Positions 45,276 to 54,350 of a stretch of 64,000 bases of DNA are shown here, in pieces. The DNA lies in the NCBI RefSeq assembly GCF_000429685.1, contig NZ_AUCI01000008.1, forward strand, positions 124,001-188,000. Direction: 5' to 3'. Below the pieces are notes generated by a model that saw only the letters and a program-made list of their open reading frames with translations, was not told where the DNA came from and searched no databases. The position numbers and the translations under genes are program-made. Within the stretch, counting starts at the first letter, position 1. Every line of letters starts with the position of its first letter. This DNA is from Salibacterium aidingense DSM 18341 (GTDB lineage: Bacteria > Bacillota > Bacilli > Bacillales > Marinococcaceae).

Positions 45276-48014
45276 ATGAGTGCGAACCACGATGTATTTA
45301 ATGCCCGCAAAACTTTCACATCGAATGGGCAGACGTATCATTATTATGACATCAAAGCACTGCAGGAAGCTGGTGCCGGTAATGTCTCCAGGCTCCCGTA
45401 TTCAATTAAAGTGCTCCTTGAATCTGTATTAAGACAGATGGACGGTAAAGTGATCAAGAAAGAGCACGTGGAAAGTCTCGCAAAGTGGGGAAAGGAAGAG
45501 GGAGGAACAGCAGATGTTCCATTTAAGCCGTCCCGGGTCATCCTGCAGGACTTCACTGGTGTTCCGGCTGTGGTTGACCTTGCTTCGCTGCGTAAGGCGA
45601 TGGCTGACATCGGCGGAGACGCCGAAAAGATTAATCCGGCCATTCCAGTAGACCTTGTAGTGGACCACTCTGTCCAGGTGGACCGTTTTGGCACCCCGGA
45701 TTCTCTGGAACGGAACATGAATCTGGAATTTGAACGAAATGAAGAACGTTATAAACTATTAAGCTGGGCAACCAAAGCATTTGATAATTATAGAGCGGTT
45801 CCCCCGGCTACAGGAATTGTCCATCAGGTGAATCTTGAATATCTTGCCTCCGTTGTGCATACAAAAGAAACGGAAAATGGAGAAGTTGATACCTTCCCGG
45901 ATACTCTCGTCGGTACAGATTCCCACACCACCATGATTAATGGTCTCGGTGTACTGGGGTGGGGTGTCGGCGGTATTGAAGCGGAAGCCGGCATGCTTCA
46001 GCAGCCATCCTATTTTCCCGCTCCCGACGTTGTTGGTGTCCGCCTGAAAGGGGCACTTCCGAACGGCGCCACAGCCACTGATTTAGCGTTGAAAGTAACC
46101 CAGCTGCTGCGGGAAACGAATGTGGTCGGTAAATTTGTGGAGTTTTTCGGACCAGGATTAAAAGAAATGCCTCTTGCCGACCGCGCGACAATCTCGAATA
46201 TGGCTCCGGAATACGGGGCAACCTGCGGCTTCTTCCCGGTAGATGAAGAATCCTTGAATTATCTTAGGCTGACAGGGCGTTCCGAAGAGCATATCGATAT
46301 GGTGGAAGCTTATGCGAAAGCTAACGACTTGTTTTATGAAGACGGAAAAGAGGAGCCGGAGTTCTCTAAAATTGTAGAACTGGATTTGTCTACAATTGAG
46401 CCAAGCCTTTCCGGACCAAAGCGTCCACAGGATTTAATTCCTATGTCGCAAATGAAAAAGACGTTTAATGAAGCACTGACAGCGCCTGCAGGCAATCAAG
46501 GGTTCGGTCTTGCGCCAGAAGACGTAAATAAAAAGGTGAACGTAACACATCAAAACGGAAAGACATCAAAGCTTGAAACTGGAGCTGTGACGATTGCAGC
46601 AATTACCAGCTGTACAAACACATCCAATCCATATGTCATGATCGGCGCCGGGCTTCTGGCTAAAAACGCCATCGAAAAAGGACTGGATGTGCCGGAGTAT
46701 GTGAAAACTTCCCTTGCTCCAGGTTCCAAAGTTGTTACACGTTATCTGGAAGATTCCGGGTTGATGCCGTACTTGAATGATCTTGGTTTCAATCTTGTCG
46801 GATACGGCTGCACCACCTGTATTGGGAACAGCGGACCGCTTCCGGAGGAAATCGAAAAAGCGATAGCTGACAATGATATGCTTGTTTCTTCGGTGTTGAG
46901 CGGAAACCGTAACTTCGAAGGACGTATTCATCCGCTTGTAAAAGCAAACTATCTTGCTTCTCCGCCGCTGGTGGTCGCTTATGCGCTTGCGGGAAATGTT
47001 AATTTTGACATGAGTAAGGATTCTTTTGGAAAAGACAAAGACGGCAACGAGGTGTACTTTGAGGATATCTGGCCTTCTGCTGAAGAAGTAAAAGACTTTG
47101 TCCATCAGAACGTATCTCCTAAATTATTTAAAGACGAATACGATAGTGTATTTGACAACAATGAGCGCTGGAATGAACTGCAGTCGGATGACAACCCGAT
47201 GCTTTATGACTGGGAGGAAGAGTCCACCTATATTCAAAATCCTCCGTTTTTCGAAGAAATGTCGGAAGAACCGGAAGATATCAAACCGCTTAATAAACTG
47301 CGGGTTATTGGTAAATTTGGAGACTCTGTCACCACGGACCATATCTCTCCCGCAGGTTCGATAGCTAAAGACAGCCCGGCAGGAAAATATTTAATGGATA
47401 AAGGGTTGAAACCTTCGCAGTTCAACTCCTATGGTTCCCGCCGCGGTAACCATGAAGTTATGATGCGCGGAACATTCGCCAATATCCGTATTAAAAATCA
47501 GCTCGCTCCCGGTACGGAAGGCGGCTATACCACCTATTGGCCGAACGGCGAGGTTATGGCTATTTATGATGCAGCGATGAAATATAAACAAGATAATACA
47601 GGGCTTATGGTTATTGCCGGAAAAGACTACGGCATGGGAAGCTCCCGGGACTGGGCGGCGAAAGGGACCAATCTGCTGGGCATCAAAACCGTTATTGCAG
47701 AAAGCTTTGAAAGAATTCACCGCAGTAACCTAGTGTTGATGGGAGTGCTGCCGCTTCAGTTTAAAGAAGGAGAAAATGCGGAATCGCTGGGATTAACCGG
47801 AAAAGAATCGTTTAACGTGAAAATTGATAATAACGTTCATCCTCACGAGGAAGTGGTAGTAGAAGCCGTCGATGAGGATGGAAAAGCAACCACGTTTGAG
47901 GCCATTGCCAGGTTTGACAGTGATGTTGAAATGGATTACTACCGTCATGGAGGCATTCTGCAGCTTGTACTGCGTGACAAATTGGCAGAGGCTAAAGGAG
48001 AAAAGAAAGTTTAA
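45276..48014 (+). CDS. citB: Aconitate hydratase CitB/AcnA
   Basis: A 912-residue aconitase of the IRP1/AcnA type. The first cluster cysteine is in [10 protein letters not shown] near residue 446, the other two in [11 protein letters not shown] near 510; DHISPAGSI and [12 protein letters not shown] near 785 are substrate-site motifs. It interconverts citrate and isocitrate; B. subtilis CitB also binds iron-responsive RNA. The ATG follows GAGGAGGG. The left boundary of the yne/citB synteny with B. subtilis resumes here after the Sec island. An AT-rich promoter region of 165 bp precedes it. Confidence 0.97.
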   Translation: MSANHDVFNARKTFTSNGQTYHYYDIKALQEAGAGNVSRLPYSIKVLLESVLRQMDGKVIKKEHVESLAKWGKEEGGTADVPFKPSRVILQDFTGVPAVVDLASLRKAMADIGGDAEKINPAIPVDLVVDHSVQVDRFGTPDSLERNMNLEFERNEERYKLLSWATKAFDNYRAVPPATGIVHQVNLEYLASVVHTKETENGEVDTFPDTLVGTDSHTTMINGLGVLGWGVGGIEAEAGMLQQPSYFPAPDVVGVRLKGALPNGATATDLALKVTQLLRETNVVGKFVEFFGPGLKEMPLADRATISNMAPEYGATCGFFPVDEESLNYLRLTGRSEEHIDMVEAYAKANDLFYEDGKEEPEFSKIVELDLSTIEPSLSGPKRPQDLIPMSQMKKTFNEALTAPAGNQGFGLAPEDVNKKVNVTHQNGKTSKLETGAVTIAAITSCTNTSNPYVMIGAGLLAKNAIEKGLDVPEYVKTSLAPGSKVVTRYLEDSGLMPYLNDLGFNLVGYGCTTCIGNSGPLPEEIEKAIADNDMLVSSVLSGNRNFEGRIHPLVKANYLASPPLVVAYALAGNVNFDMSKDSFGKDKDGNEVYFEDIWPSAEEVKDFVHQNVSPKLFKDEYDSVFDNNERWNELQSDDNPMLYDWEEESTYIQNPPFFEEMSEEPEDIKPLNKLRVIGKFGDSVTTDHISPAGSIAKDSPAGKYLMDKGLKPSQFNSYGSRRGNHEVMMRGTFANIRIKNQLAPGTEGGYTTYWPNGEVMAIYDAAMKYKQDNTGLMVIAGKDYGMGSSRDWAAKGTNLLGIKTVIAESFERIHRSNLVLMGVLPLQFKEGENAESLGLTGKESFNVKIDNNVHPHEEVVVEAVDEDGKATTFEAIARFDSDVEMDYYRHGGILQLVLRDKLAEAKGEKKV

Positions 48015-48024
48015 TATCTATTCA

Positions 48025-48058
48025 AAAGGATTGTCCGAATACCGGGCAGTCCTTTTTT
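48025..48058 (+). terminator. citB terminator
   Basis: AAAGGATTGTCC pairs with GGGCAGTCCTTT (two wobble positions) and continues into T residues. Confidence 0.85.
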
Positions 48059-48060
48059 GG

Positions 48061-48429
48061 AAGTGAAAAAGGGGGGAATTGGAACGATTGATACGTGGAC
48101 CAGAGGTAAAACACAGGCGAATTCAGCGGCAAGAAAGACCGGGACGGTTGGAACAGTAATATCTAAGAGAACGCTGGGTCAGTATGGACTGCTTTATTCT
48201 ATAATTTCACGTACCATAATTAATTTTTGTAGAATTTTGTCTAAAAATATTAAAAAACTATTTATTTGGCCGATAAAACCATTAAGATAATGAAACTTTA
48301 GAACCATAAACTATCTATCGCTGCTTCGAAAATTTAATCCAAGATCTTGCATATTTTAAAATTTCACGTACTGTACTTAGTATAAATACAAAATAACATG
48401 TCAAAACTAAAAATAAAGGAGGTATGTTC
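48061..48429. repeat. Gap with repeat fragment and duplicated 19-bp sequence
   Basis: No gene supported. The 19 bp at 48200-48218 are identical to 12813-12831 (core ATTTCACGTACC); AATTTCACGTAC recurs at 48360-48371. The stretch 48270-48320 (ATAAAACCATTAAGA, then TATCGCTGC) is a decayed piece of the TGGGACAAAA repeat, most like copy 3. The region may also contain the promoter of the FbpB-like gene. Confidence 0.5.
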
Positions 48430-48555
48430 ATGTATAAACAAAAAAAACAATCATTAAAAAATCTCATTGAGGCAAATAAGCAGGAAATTAAAAATACTCC
48501 TGCGTTATTGGATAAACTTGAAGAAAAATGGGAGAATAAACGGAAAATGTCTTAA
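48430..48555 (+). CDS. FbpB-like small basic protein
   Basis: A 41-residue peptide beginning MYKQKKQSLKNLIEANKQEI and ending EEKWENKRKMS. It matches the FbpB family (Fur-regulated basic protein, PF13040) with its K-rich start, L-I-E-x-N-K-x-E core and Leu/Glu helix. B. subtilis FbpB helps the sRNA FsrA in the iron-sparing response, which represses, among others, citB, the gene just upstream here. No clear Fur box was found. The ATG at 48430 is used (7 nt from AAGGAGG); the in-frame ATG at 48424 abuts the ribosome-binding site. Confidence 0.7.
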   Translation: MYKQKKQSLKNLIEANKQEIKNTPALLDKLEEKWENKRKMS

Positions 48556-48583
48556 CCCGCTGAAAAATGGCGGGTATTTTTCT
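48554..48583 (+). terminator. Terminator of the FbpB-like gene
   Basis: ACCCGC (48555-48560) pairs with GCGGGT (48570-48575); ATTTTTCTT follows. Confidence 0.85.
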
Positions 48584-48674
48584 TATATGCCTGTAGACAT
48601 AATTTCTCTTGTCAAAAAGATATTCAAAACAGATAATAGAATAAGGGACAGGTCTTTGAAAACAGGAGATGAGC

Positions 48675-49202
48675 ATGAACAAGTTTGAGATACATACAAA
48701 AAGGGATAAGAACACTAATGATCTATTTACCCGAAAAACGATTTTAATTATATTACTATTCATCTATTTATCTATTTTGTTTTATGTCACATTATTTGCG
48801 TGGAACCACGGAGCTTCTTACGGGCCCCTCGGGCCGGGAGGAAGAAACTATAATCTGGTCCCCTTACGCAGTATATATAGAATTGCTATTTACAGTCCGG
48901 ATATCGCAGACCCGCTGATTATACTTGGAGGAAACGTCATCATGTTTTTTCCTTTTGGGCTGTTAATGGCAGCAGGGATGGAGAAAAAAAGAAAAGCAAT
49001 ATGGCTGGTACCTGTATTATCGCTCATTTTGTCCAGCTTTATTGAAATAAACCAATATATTTTTACGCATCGTGTAGCAAATGTAGATGATGTCCTGTTA
49101 AACGCTATCGGCGGGATAGCAGGGGCATTCTGCACCTTGTGCATCCGCTGGCTCGTTTCAAAATACAGTGTAAGAGAAAATCATAAAATGGACTATTTTT
49201 AA
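48675..49202 (+). CDS. VanZ-family membrane protein
   Basis: A 175-residue membrane protein with about four helices. VPLRSIYRIAIYSPDIADPLIILGGNVIMFFPFGLL and EINQYIFTHRVANVDDVLLNAIGGIAG are the VanZ-like hallmarks. VanZ gives low-level teicoplanin resistance in enterococci; most family members have no known function. The ATG at 48675 is chosen (6 nt after AGGAG) over the ATG two codons earlier that overlaps the ribosome-binding site. It is monocistronic. Confidence 0.85.
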   Translation: MNKFEIHTKRDKNTNDLFTRKTILIILLFIYLSILFYVTLFAWNHGASYGPLGPGGRNYNLVPLRSIYRIAIYSPDIADPLIILGGNVIMFFPFGLLMAAGMEKKRKAIWLVPVLSLILSSFIEINQYIFTHRVANVDDVLLNAIGGIAGAFCTLCIRWLVSKYSVRENHKMDYF

Positions 49203-49426
49203 CGGGGGATGTATCAAAAGTCTATTAATAGCCATAAGTTCTTGGTGAATCACGAGGGCATACGCTGCAGGCGGACGCTTGCAGCGGGCAGCGCCTCAGC
49301 TGCTGCTTGAAAAGGAAACAGGCTAAAACCGCCACATCATGTGGCAACGCCTGCATGACCAACATCCTGTTGGCCCGGAGTCGCCGCCTTCCGCTCTTGC
49401 CCTTCATGGTCTTCTCTTTGTCATAG
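49203..49426. repeat. GC-rich intergenic element with serial short hairpins
   Basis: Non-coding. In order it contains GCTGCA-N10-TGCAGC, GCCACA-TCA-TGTGGC and CCAACA-TCC-TGTTGG hairpins. The N3ACA-N3-TGTN3 pattern also occurs in repeat copy 1 (GGCACA-GGA-TGTGCC), so the two element types may be related. The outer edge GTATCAAAAG (49211-49220) is inverted as CTTTGATAC in the following terminator. No gene is supported. Confidence 0.55.
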
Positions 49427-49462
49427 AAAAGGAGCTGTACCTTTGATACAGCTCCCTTTTCT
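49427..49462. terminator. Strong, probably bidirectional terminator
   Basis: AAAAGGAGCTGTA pairs perfectly with TACAGCTCC then CTTTT around loop CCTTTGA. Confidence 0.85.
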
Positions 49463-49577
49463 TGTGAATGTTACCTTATTAAAGGTCTCTGAATAATACG
49501 TTATCCTAAGCAAGGGGAGAAAGCCTCTGTTTGCAGCGAAACTATTGCAAAGCAGTGCCTTAAAAGGAGTGTCGTTG

Positions 49578-51959
49578 TTGTCCGAATCGAAGTACGAGTC
49601 CATAAAGACGGCAGTAGACAATTGGGAAAAAGAAAAAGAAGTAGTAAAGGTTCAAACAGCGAAGAACTGGCTGGATCAATTAAATCCGGATCACAAAAAA
49701 GAACGGGACCTTTCTGCTAAAATTTATGGATTAATGGCTCGTGACCGATTTAATCTGCGCTATCGCTTTGATCCAATGGTCAAACACTGGATGCACAACG
49801 GAAGGGAATTACTGGAAGAGGAAGCTGTTATCCAAAAGCTTTCCACCTTAGAACAGCTTGAAAATATTAAAGAAATGGCTTTTACTCATCCGTTGACTTC
49901 GATACGAGAAACAGATCAAAGCAGTGCGAGAGAGAAAGCAGCCAGGCAGTTATATGATACCGCAGATAAAGAACTCCACTATTTAAAGCAGGTCCAGCAT
50001 TTTTTAGAAAATGGAAAGCATGTTTTGGAAGAGACAGCTGAAGACTACAATTATGATTTAGCGTTGATGCAGAACCTGACCGAAGAAGGATTATCTGCCT
50101 ATACAGATTTATTCGAAGCTTCAGGCGAATACCTGCGTACAGCGTCCGGCTCTTTTTATTCCCCGGAGCAGGTAAAACAAATGAAAGAAGCATTATCACG
50201 TATAAATGAAAAAAAAGATCACTGGGAAGAAGCAATGAAGCATACGAAAACGTCCCATAAGCCGGATCAGAACCCTTTATATGAACTGGAACAGTTAATA
50301 GGACTGGAAAATGTAAAAAAAAGAGTGCATCGTTTATACCACTATTTACAATATCAGAAATTAAGAAAAGAAAAAGGGTATCAATTAAATGATGAACGAA
50401 GTCTGCACATGATTCTAACCGGGAATCCAGGGACTGGGAAAACGATGCTTGCTCATCTGCTGGCGCAGATATACCATCAGCTTGGTCTGCTTCAGCGCAG
50501 TGAAGTACTCGAAGCGGACCGCTCCCATCTGGTTGGAGGGTACGTTGGACAAACCGAAGAAAAAACAATGAACCTTGTGAAAGAAGCTGTAGGCGGAGTA
50601 TTATTTATTGACGAAGCGTATAGTTTGAAACGGGAGGGAATGTCTGCCAACGATTTTGGCCAGACGGCCATCGATACCCTTATAACGGCGATGACCAGTG
50701 GAGAATATGCCGGAACATTTGCTGTTATACTGGCAGGATACCCTGAAGAAATGAGACAGTTTTTACGCTCCAACCCAGGACTTCGAAGTCGTTTTCCGGA
50801 AAGTAATCACATTCATCTTCCTGACTATTCCTTGGAGGAGCTTCAGAAAATAGCAGAAAAAACAGCACTTGATAATGATTTTGTTATTAGTGAAGAAGCG
50901 GCAAAAGAATTAAAAAAACGTATTGAAAACGAACAGGTAGACGATAGTTTTGGAAATGCAAGAACGATAAAAGATATCGTTATGGATGCTATTTTTCAAA
51001 AGGGGGCGAAGATAGGTGCGGAATCTACCGGGGCAATGGACGATTTTGCTCTGCTGACTGCTGAAGATATGAAAGATCCGGCGGCAGAAGAAAACAATGA
51101 ACATCAGGTCTCTCCATTACACCGGCTGGAGTCCTTGATCGGACTGGATAATGTAAAACAGGAAATGAGAAAACTCGCTTCCTTTATTAAGATTCAAACG
51201 GAGCGCCGAAAGGCAGGACAGCCTGTTGCTCCGATTCAGCTCCATACCGTTTTCACGGGACCTCCAGGCACGGGCAAAACGACAGTAGCCCAGCTGTATG
51301 CAGAAATCTTAAAAGAAATGGATCTGTTGAAACGAGGGCATTTAATTGTCGTTGGAAGAAGTGAGCTCGTGGCAGAATACACAGGCCAGACGGCGGTTAA
51401 AACACGGCGGAAAATTAGAGAAGCGCTGGGAGGAGTGCTTTTTATTGATGAAGCCTACTCTCTCGCGGCTGCCGGAAAGGCAGACTTTGGCCGGGAAGCT
51501 CTGGATACACTAGTGGAAGAAATGACCAAGCAGGAGCATAATCTGGTGGTGATTCTTTCTGGTTACCCAGGTCCCATGGACCAATTATTCCAAATGAATC
51601 CCGGTTTACAGTCCCGCTTTAAAAAATCCTTTTATTTTCCCTCGTTTCCGGTAGAGGATCTTGTTCACATTACGATTGAATATTGTCGAAGATTTGGTTA
51701 CTTCTTTGAAAAAGGAGCAGACATTCATTTAAGCAGTGTTTTTAAACAAATGGATACTTCCGGAAACGCTCGTTTTGCAGAAGATATGGCAGAAGAATTA
51801 TTTCAACAGCAGGCTTACCGTCTTTCTCAGGAGGAGGAGCTGTCTGAAGAGAAGCTCGTTCTCGTGACCATAGAGGATGTGGAAGCCGCGTTTCAGTATA
51901 AACAATCAGAAAGAAGGAATGAAAAACATGACGGAATCCGTGACAGAAATCGAAGTTAG
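49578..51959 (+). CDS. Double AAA+ ATPase of the CbxX/CfxQ (SpoVK-like) family
   Basis: A 793-residue protein. An N-terminal helical domain of about 225 residues precedes two SpoVK-like AAA+ modules: Walker A GNPGTGKT at 282 with LFIDEAYSLKREG downstream, and GPPGTGKT at 561 with LFIDEAYSLAAAG. Each has the LAGYPEEM or LSGYPGPM and PGLRSRFP/PGLQSRFK segments. Tandem CbxX proteins are thought to remodel proteins as hexamers; the target is unknown. TTG 49578 is selected because AAGGAG lies 8 nt upstream; the frame also permits TTG at 49545. Its 3' end overlaps the thioesterase gene by 32 nt. Confidence 0.85.
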   Translation: MSESKYESIKTAVDNWEKEKEVVKVQTAKNWLDQLNPDHKKERDLSAKIYGLMARDRFNLRYRFDPMVKHWMHNGRELLEEEAVIQKLSTLEQLENIKEMAFTHPLTSIRETDQSSAREKAARQLYDTADKELHYLKQVQHFLENGKHVLEETAEDYNYDLALMQNLTEEGLSAYTDLFEASGEYLRTASGSFYSPEQVKQMKEALSRINEKKDHWEEAMKHTKTSHKPDQNPLYELEQLIGLENVKKRVHRLYHYLQYQKLRKEKGYQLNDERSLHMILTGNPGTGKTMLAHLLAQIYHQLGLLQRSEVLEADRSHLVGGYVGQTEEKTMNLVKEAVGGVLFIDEAYSLKREGMSANDFGQTAIDTLITAMTSGEYAGTFAVILAGYPEEMRQFLRSNPGLRSRFPESNHIHLPDYSLEELQKIAEKTALDNDFVISEEAAKELKKRIENEQVDDSFGNARTIKDIVMDAIFQKGAKIGAESTGAMDDFALLTAEDMKDPAAEENNEHQVSPLHRLESLIGLDNVKQEMRKLASFIKIQTERRKAGQPVAPIQLHTVFTGPPGTGKTTVAQLYAEILKEMDLLKRGHLIVVGRSELVAEYTGQTAVKTRRKIREALGGVLFIDEAYSLAAAGKADFGREALDTLVEEMTKQEHNLVVILSGYPGPMDQLFQMNPGLQSRFKKSFYFPSFPVEDLVHITIEYCRRFGYFFEKGADIHLSSVFKQMDTSGNARFAEDMAEELFQQQAYRLSQEEELSEEKLVLVTIEDVEAAFQYKQSERRNEKHDGIRDRNRS

Positions 51960-52344
51960 GTATGCAGAGACGGACCAAATGGGGATTGTCCATCACTCGA
52001 ATTATATCGTCTGGTGTGAACTGGGACGCACTCATTTTATCCATAAGCTGGGGTTCTCCTATGAAGAACTGGAAGCAGCCGGTATTGTCTCTCCGGTTAT
52101 CCAGGTTGATTTACATTACAAATTACCGGTTCGTTATGGAGATACGGTTCTGTTATATACATGGATTGAAAAGTATGACGGTATCCGGGTCGTATACGGA
52201 TACTCCATCACCAATGGTCAAGGAGAACAGTGTGCGGAAGGGACCAGCAGTCACGTGTGTGTGAATAAAACCACGTTCCGCCCCTTATCCATAAAAAAAC
52301 ATTTACCGGAGTGGCATCAAGCCTACGAGAAAAATAAACAGTAA
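51928..52344 (+). CDS. yneP: Acyl-CoA thioesterase YneP (4HBT hotdog fold)
   Basis: A 138-residue hotdog-fold protein. The motif EVRYAETDQMGIVHHSNYIVWCELGRTHFI carries the catalytic Asp of the 4-hydroxybenzoyl-CoA thioesterase type. YbgC/YneP members hydrolyse short acyl-CoAs. The ATG at 51928 (10 nt after AGAAGGA) is used; an in-frame ATG three codons upstream abuts the ribosome-binding site. It overlaps the AAA+ gene, implying translational coupling, a link not seen in B. subtilis. Confidence 0.9.
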   Translation: MTESVTEIEVRYAETDQMGIVHHSNYIVWCELGRTHFIHKLGFSYEELEAAGIVSPVIQVDLHYKLPVRYGDTVLLYTWIEKYDGIRVVYGYSITNGQGEQCAEGTSSHVCVNKTTFRPLSIKKHLPEWHQAYEKNKQ

Positions 52345-52420
52345 TTGGTTTGTCAATTTTTCTGGCACATTTTCCGACAGGAAAATAAATACTGTGGTAT
52401 AAAAAGGGGAGGGGGATCCC

Positions 52421-52738
52421 ATGGCTTTTGGAATTAACAGGCGTGAGCTGAATGAATGGAAGCGAAAAGTAAACAATGGAGAAATCGCCTTTATCACCCA
52501 TTATTGGTATGATCCAAGATTTCCCGACTGCCGTTGTGTGACGAAAGCAGGCTGTGCTGATGTCAATACATTGTCGGCATGGGGAAAACAATATGGCTTG
52601 AAACCAGAATGGATACATGAGCGCCGGACATTTCCGCACTTTGATCTATTAGGAGCTACTCAGGTTCGTATACTTAAGGAGGAAGGGATAGTGGCCCAGC
52701 TCGAGCGGTTTATCCTTCCTTATTCAGATGAAGTTTAG
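52421..52738 (+). CDS. yneQ: YneQ, conserved small protein
   Basis: A 105-residue protein. It begins MAFGINRRELNEWK and contains AFITHYWYDPRFPDCRCVTKAGCADVNTL and WIHERRTFPHFDLLG, matching B. subtilis YneQ in sequence pattern and position after yneP. The CRC-x5-C spacing (three Cys) plus His residues could bind a metal, but the function is unknown. The ATG follows AAAGGGGAGGGGG. The nadE gene follows 52 bp downstream. Confidence 0.85.
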   Translation: MAFGINRRELNEWKRKVNNGEIAFITHYWYDPRFPDCRCVTKAGCADVNTLSAWGKQYGLKPEWIHERRTFPHFDLLGATQVRILKEEGIVAQLERFILPYSDEV

Positions 52739-52790
52739 AATACACAAAGAACAGGTAAATATAAAAAAGAATAGTGCTGGAGGGAAAAAC

Positions 52791-53615
52791 ATGGAAGTCA
52801 CTCAACAAACAATCATAGACGATTTAGAAGTTCAACCCGATATCAACGAGCATCAGGAAATCATAGAAAGAAAAGATTTTTTGAAGAACTATTTAAAAAA
52901 AACGGGAGCAAACGGCTACGTTTTGGGTATTTCCGGGGGCCAGGATTCCACCCTTGCCGCAAAACTTGCCCAGCTGGCTGTTTCAGAATTGAATAACGAA
53001 GAATCGAAAACATATACATTTATAGCGATGCGTCTTCCCTACGGAGAGCAGTTCGACGAGGAAGATGCCGTTACGGCCATGAATTATATTTCTCCGGACA
53101 AGGCCGTCACCGTGAACATCCAAAAAGCGGTAGATGCTGCAGAAGAGGCATTTAAAGAAGCAGTTGGCACGGAAATGAGTGATTTTAATAAAGGAAATAC
53201 TAAAGCCCGGGAGCGTATGAAGGTTCAATATGACATTGCTGCAGAATTTGGCTGTCTTGTTCTGGGGACAGATCATGCGGCGGAAGCCTTAACCGGGTTT
53301 TTTACAAAACATGGGGATGGAGCCTGCGATGTTGCTCCGTTGTTCGGATTGAATAAAAGACAGGGAAAGCAGCTGCTGCGCGCCTTGGATGCCCCTTCCA
53401 ATACCTTTGAGAAAGTACCGACGGCCGACCTGGAAAGTGATAAACCGGGACTTCCCGATGAAGAGGCATTAGGGTTTACGTATCATCAAATCGATGACTT
53501 TTTGGAAGGGAAAGATATTGATCCGGAGGTAAAAGATAAAATAATAAAACGATATGAACAGACGGAACACAAACGTCAGCTGCCGGTCACCATCCATGAC
53601 GACTGGTGGAAGTGA
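52791..53615 (+). CDS. nadE: Ammonia-dependent NAD+ synthetase
   Basis: A 274-residue NadE. The PP-loop LGISGGQDSTLAAKLAQLA is near residues 46-64, with GTDHAAEALTGFFTKHGDGACDVAPLFGLNKRQG near 165 and the C-terminal KRQLPVTIHDDWW. It amidates deamido-NAD+ with ammonia in the last step of NAD synthesis. No glutaminase domain is present. The ATG at 52791 follows GGAGGG; the longer open frame from 52728 overlaps yneQ and is rejected. Gene order yneP-yneQ-nadE is local to this organism or its relatives. Confidence 0.97.
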   Translation: MEVTQQTIIDDLEVQPDINEHQEIIERKDFLKNYLKKTGANGYVLGISGGQDSTLAAKLAQLAVSELNNEESKTYTFIAMRLPYGEQFDEEDAVTAMNYISPDKAVTVNIQKAVDAAEEAFKEAVGTEMSDFNKGNTKARERMKVQYDIAAEFGCLVLGTDHAAEALTGFFTKHGDGACDVAPLFGLNKRQGKQLLRALDAPSNTFEKVPTADLESDKPGLPDEEALGFTYHQIDDFLEGKDIDPEVKDKIIKRYEQTEHKRQLPVTIHDDWWK

Positions 53616-53718
53616 TCCTCCCATAACCGTAGTACATCCTGTCATTCCGCTGTTTTTTCCTGGTGTAGACCTGATCGAAAAAGAGAGATGTTTTAAGGAG
53701 AAATGGAGAGAAAAGGAA

Positions 53719-54231
53719 ATGGATAAAAAATATTGGCTGTTGCTTGCACTTATGCTGGTATTAGGTATCTTCAGCGGAATGTTTTTACAATCACAACGGT
53801 CAGCTGGAGAAAGCGAACAATTTTACCAGACGGTTTCCGCAAATTCCGATTTTCTTTTGGAAATGCAGGAAACCGCAAGAGTTGGAAAATTTGATATTAC
53901 AGTCCATGATGCCTATATGACAAAAGAAGACGGAGATTCATTTATAGTGGTAGATTTGTCATTTTTTAATGCGTCGGAAGAAACACAGGAAATTCCTTTA
54001 TTTAATATTTTAGTAACTGATGAAGAAGGCTATAGCGCTGAACACGATTCGTCTCATGAAGACCAGCGTTTAGTTGGGGGGCAGCTCCGCCCGGAAGGTC
54101 TGAGAAGAGGAACGCTTGCTTTCAACGTCCGTCCCTCCGGCCACTATGAATTGTCCTATACTAATCATACAGGGAGCGGCCTCGCGAGCTGGAAATTAAA
54201 TGTAAATGAAGATAAACGCCAGGAGTCTTAA
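53719..54231 (+). CDS. DUF4352-like exported/anchored protein
   Basis: A 170-residue protein with an N-terminal hydrophobic helix (YWLLLALMLVLGIFSGMFL), likely a signal anchor, then an immunoglobulin-like extracytoplasmic domain: ARVGKFDITVHDAYMTKEDGDSFIVVDLSFFNASEETQEI and RRGTLAFNVRPSG are typical DUF4352 patterns. Members are often lipoproteins; no lipobox Cys is present here. Its function is unknown. The ATG at 53719 lies 2 nt after AAAGGAA, so expression may be low. It stands alone between nadE and metA. Confidence 0.7.
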   Translation: MDKKYWLLLALMLVLGIFSGMFLQSQRSAGESEQFYQTVSANSDFLLEMQETARVGKFDITVHDAYMTKEDGDSFIVVDLSFFNASEETQEIPLFNILVTDEEGYSAEHDSSHEDQRLVGGQLRPEGLRRGTLAFNVRPSGHYELSYTNHTGSGLASWKLNVNEDKRQES

Positions 54232-54267
54232 AGGAAAGGTCTCTCTGTCCGGTAATTGATTCTTTTC

Positions 54268-54329
54268 CTATTTCATGATATTTTGTAGAATTAAGATACC
54301 ACTATACGAAATATCATAAAGAGAAATAG
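54268..54329 (+). promoter_or_regulatory. Long inverted repeat upstream of metA
   Basis: CTATTTC-ATGATATTT (54268-54283) pairs with AAATATCAT (54309-54317) and, after AAAGA, GAAATAG (54323-54329): 16 paired bases with one 5-nt bulge. It ends 21 bp before the metA ATG. It does not resemble a SAM (S-box) riboswitch or T-box. It may be an operator or an RNA stem. Confidence 0.55.
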
Positions 54330-54350
54330 AATAAGGAGTAAGAGAGACGT

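Noticed and set aside
54232-54350. SAM riboswitch or T-box upstream of metA
   Set aside because: The region is only about 120 bp, lacks the conserved S-box core and has no T-box sequence or terminator before metA.
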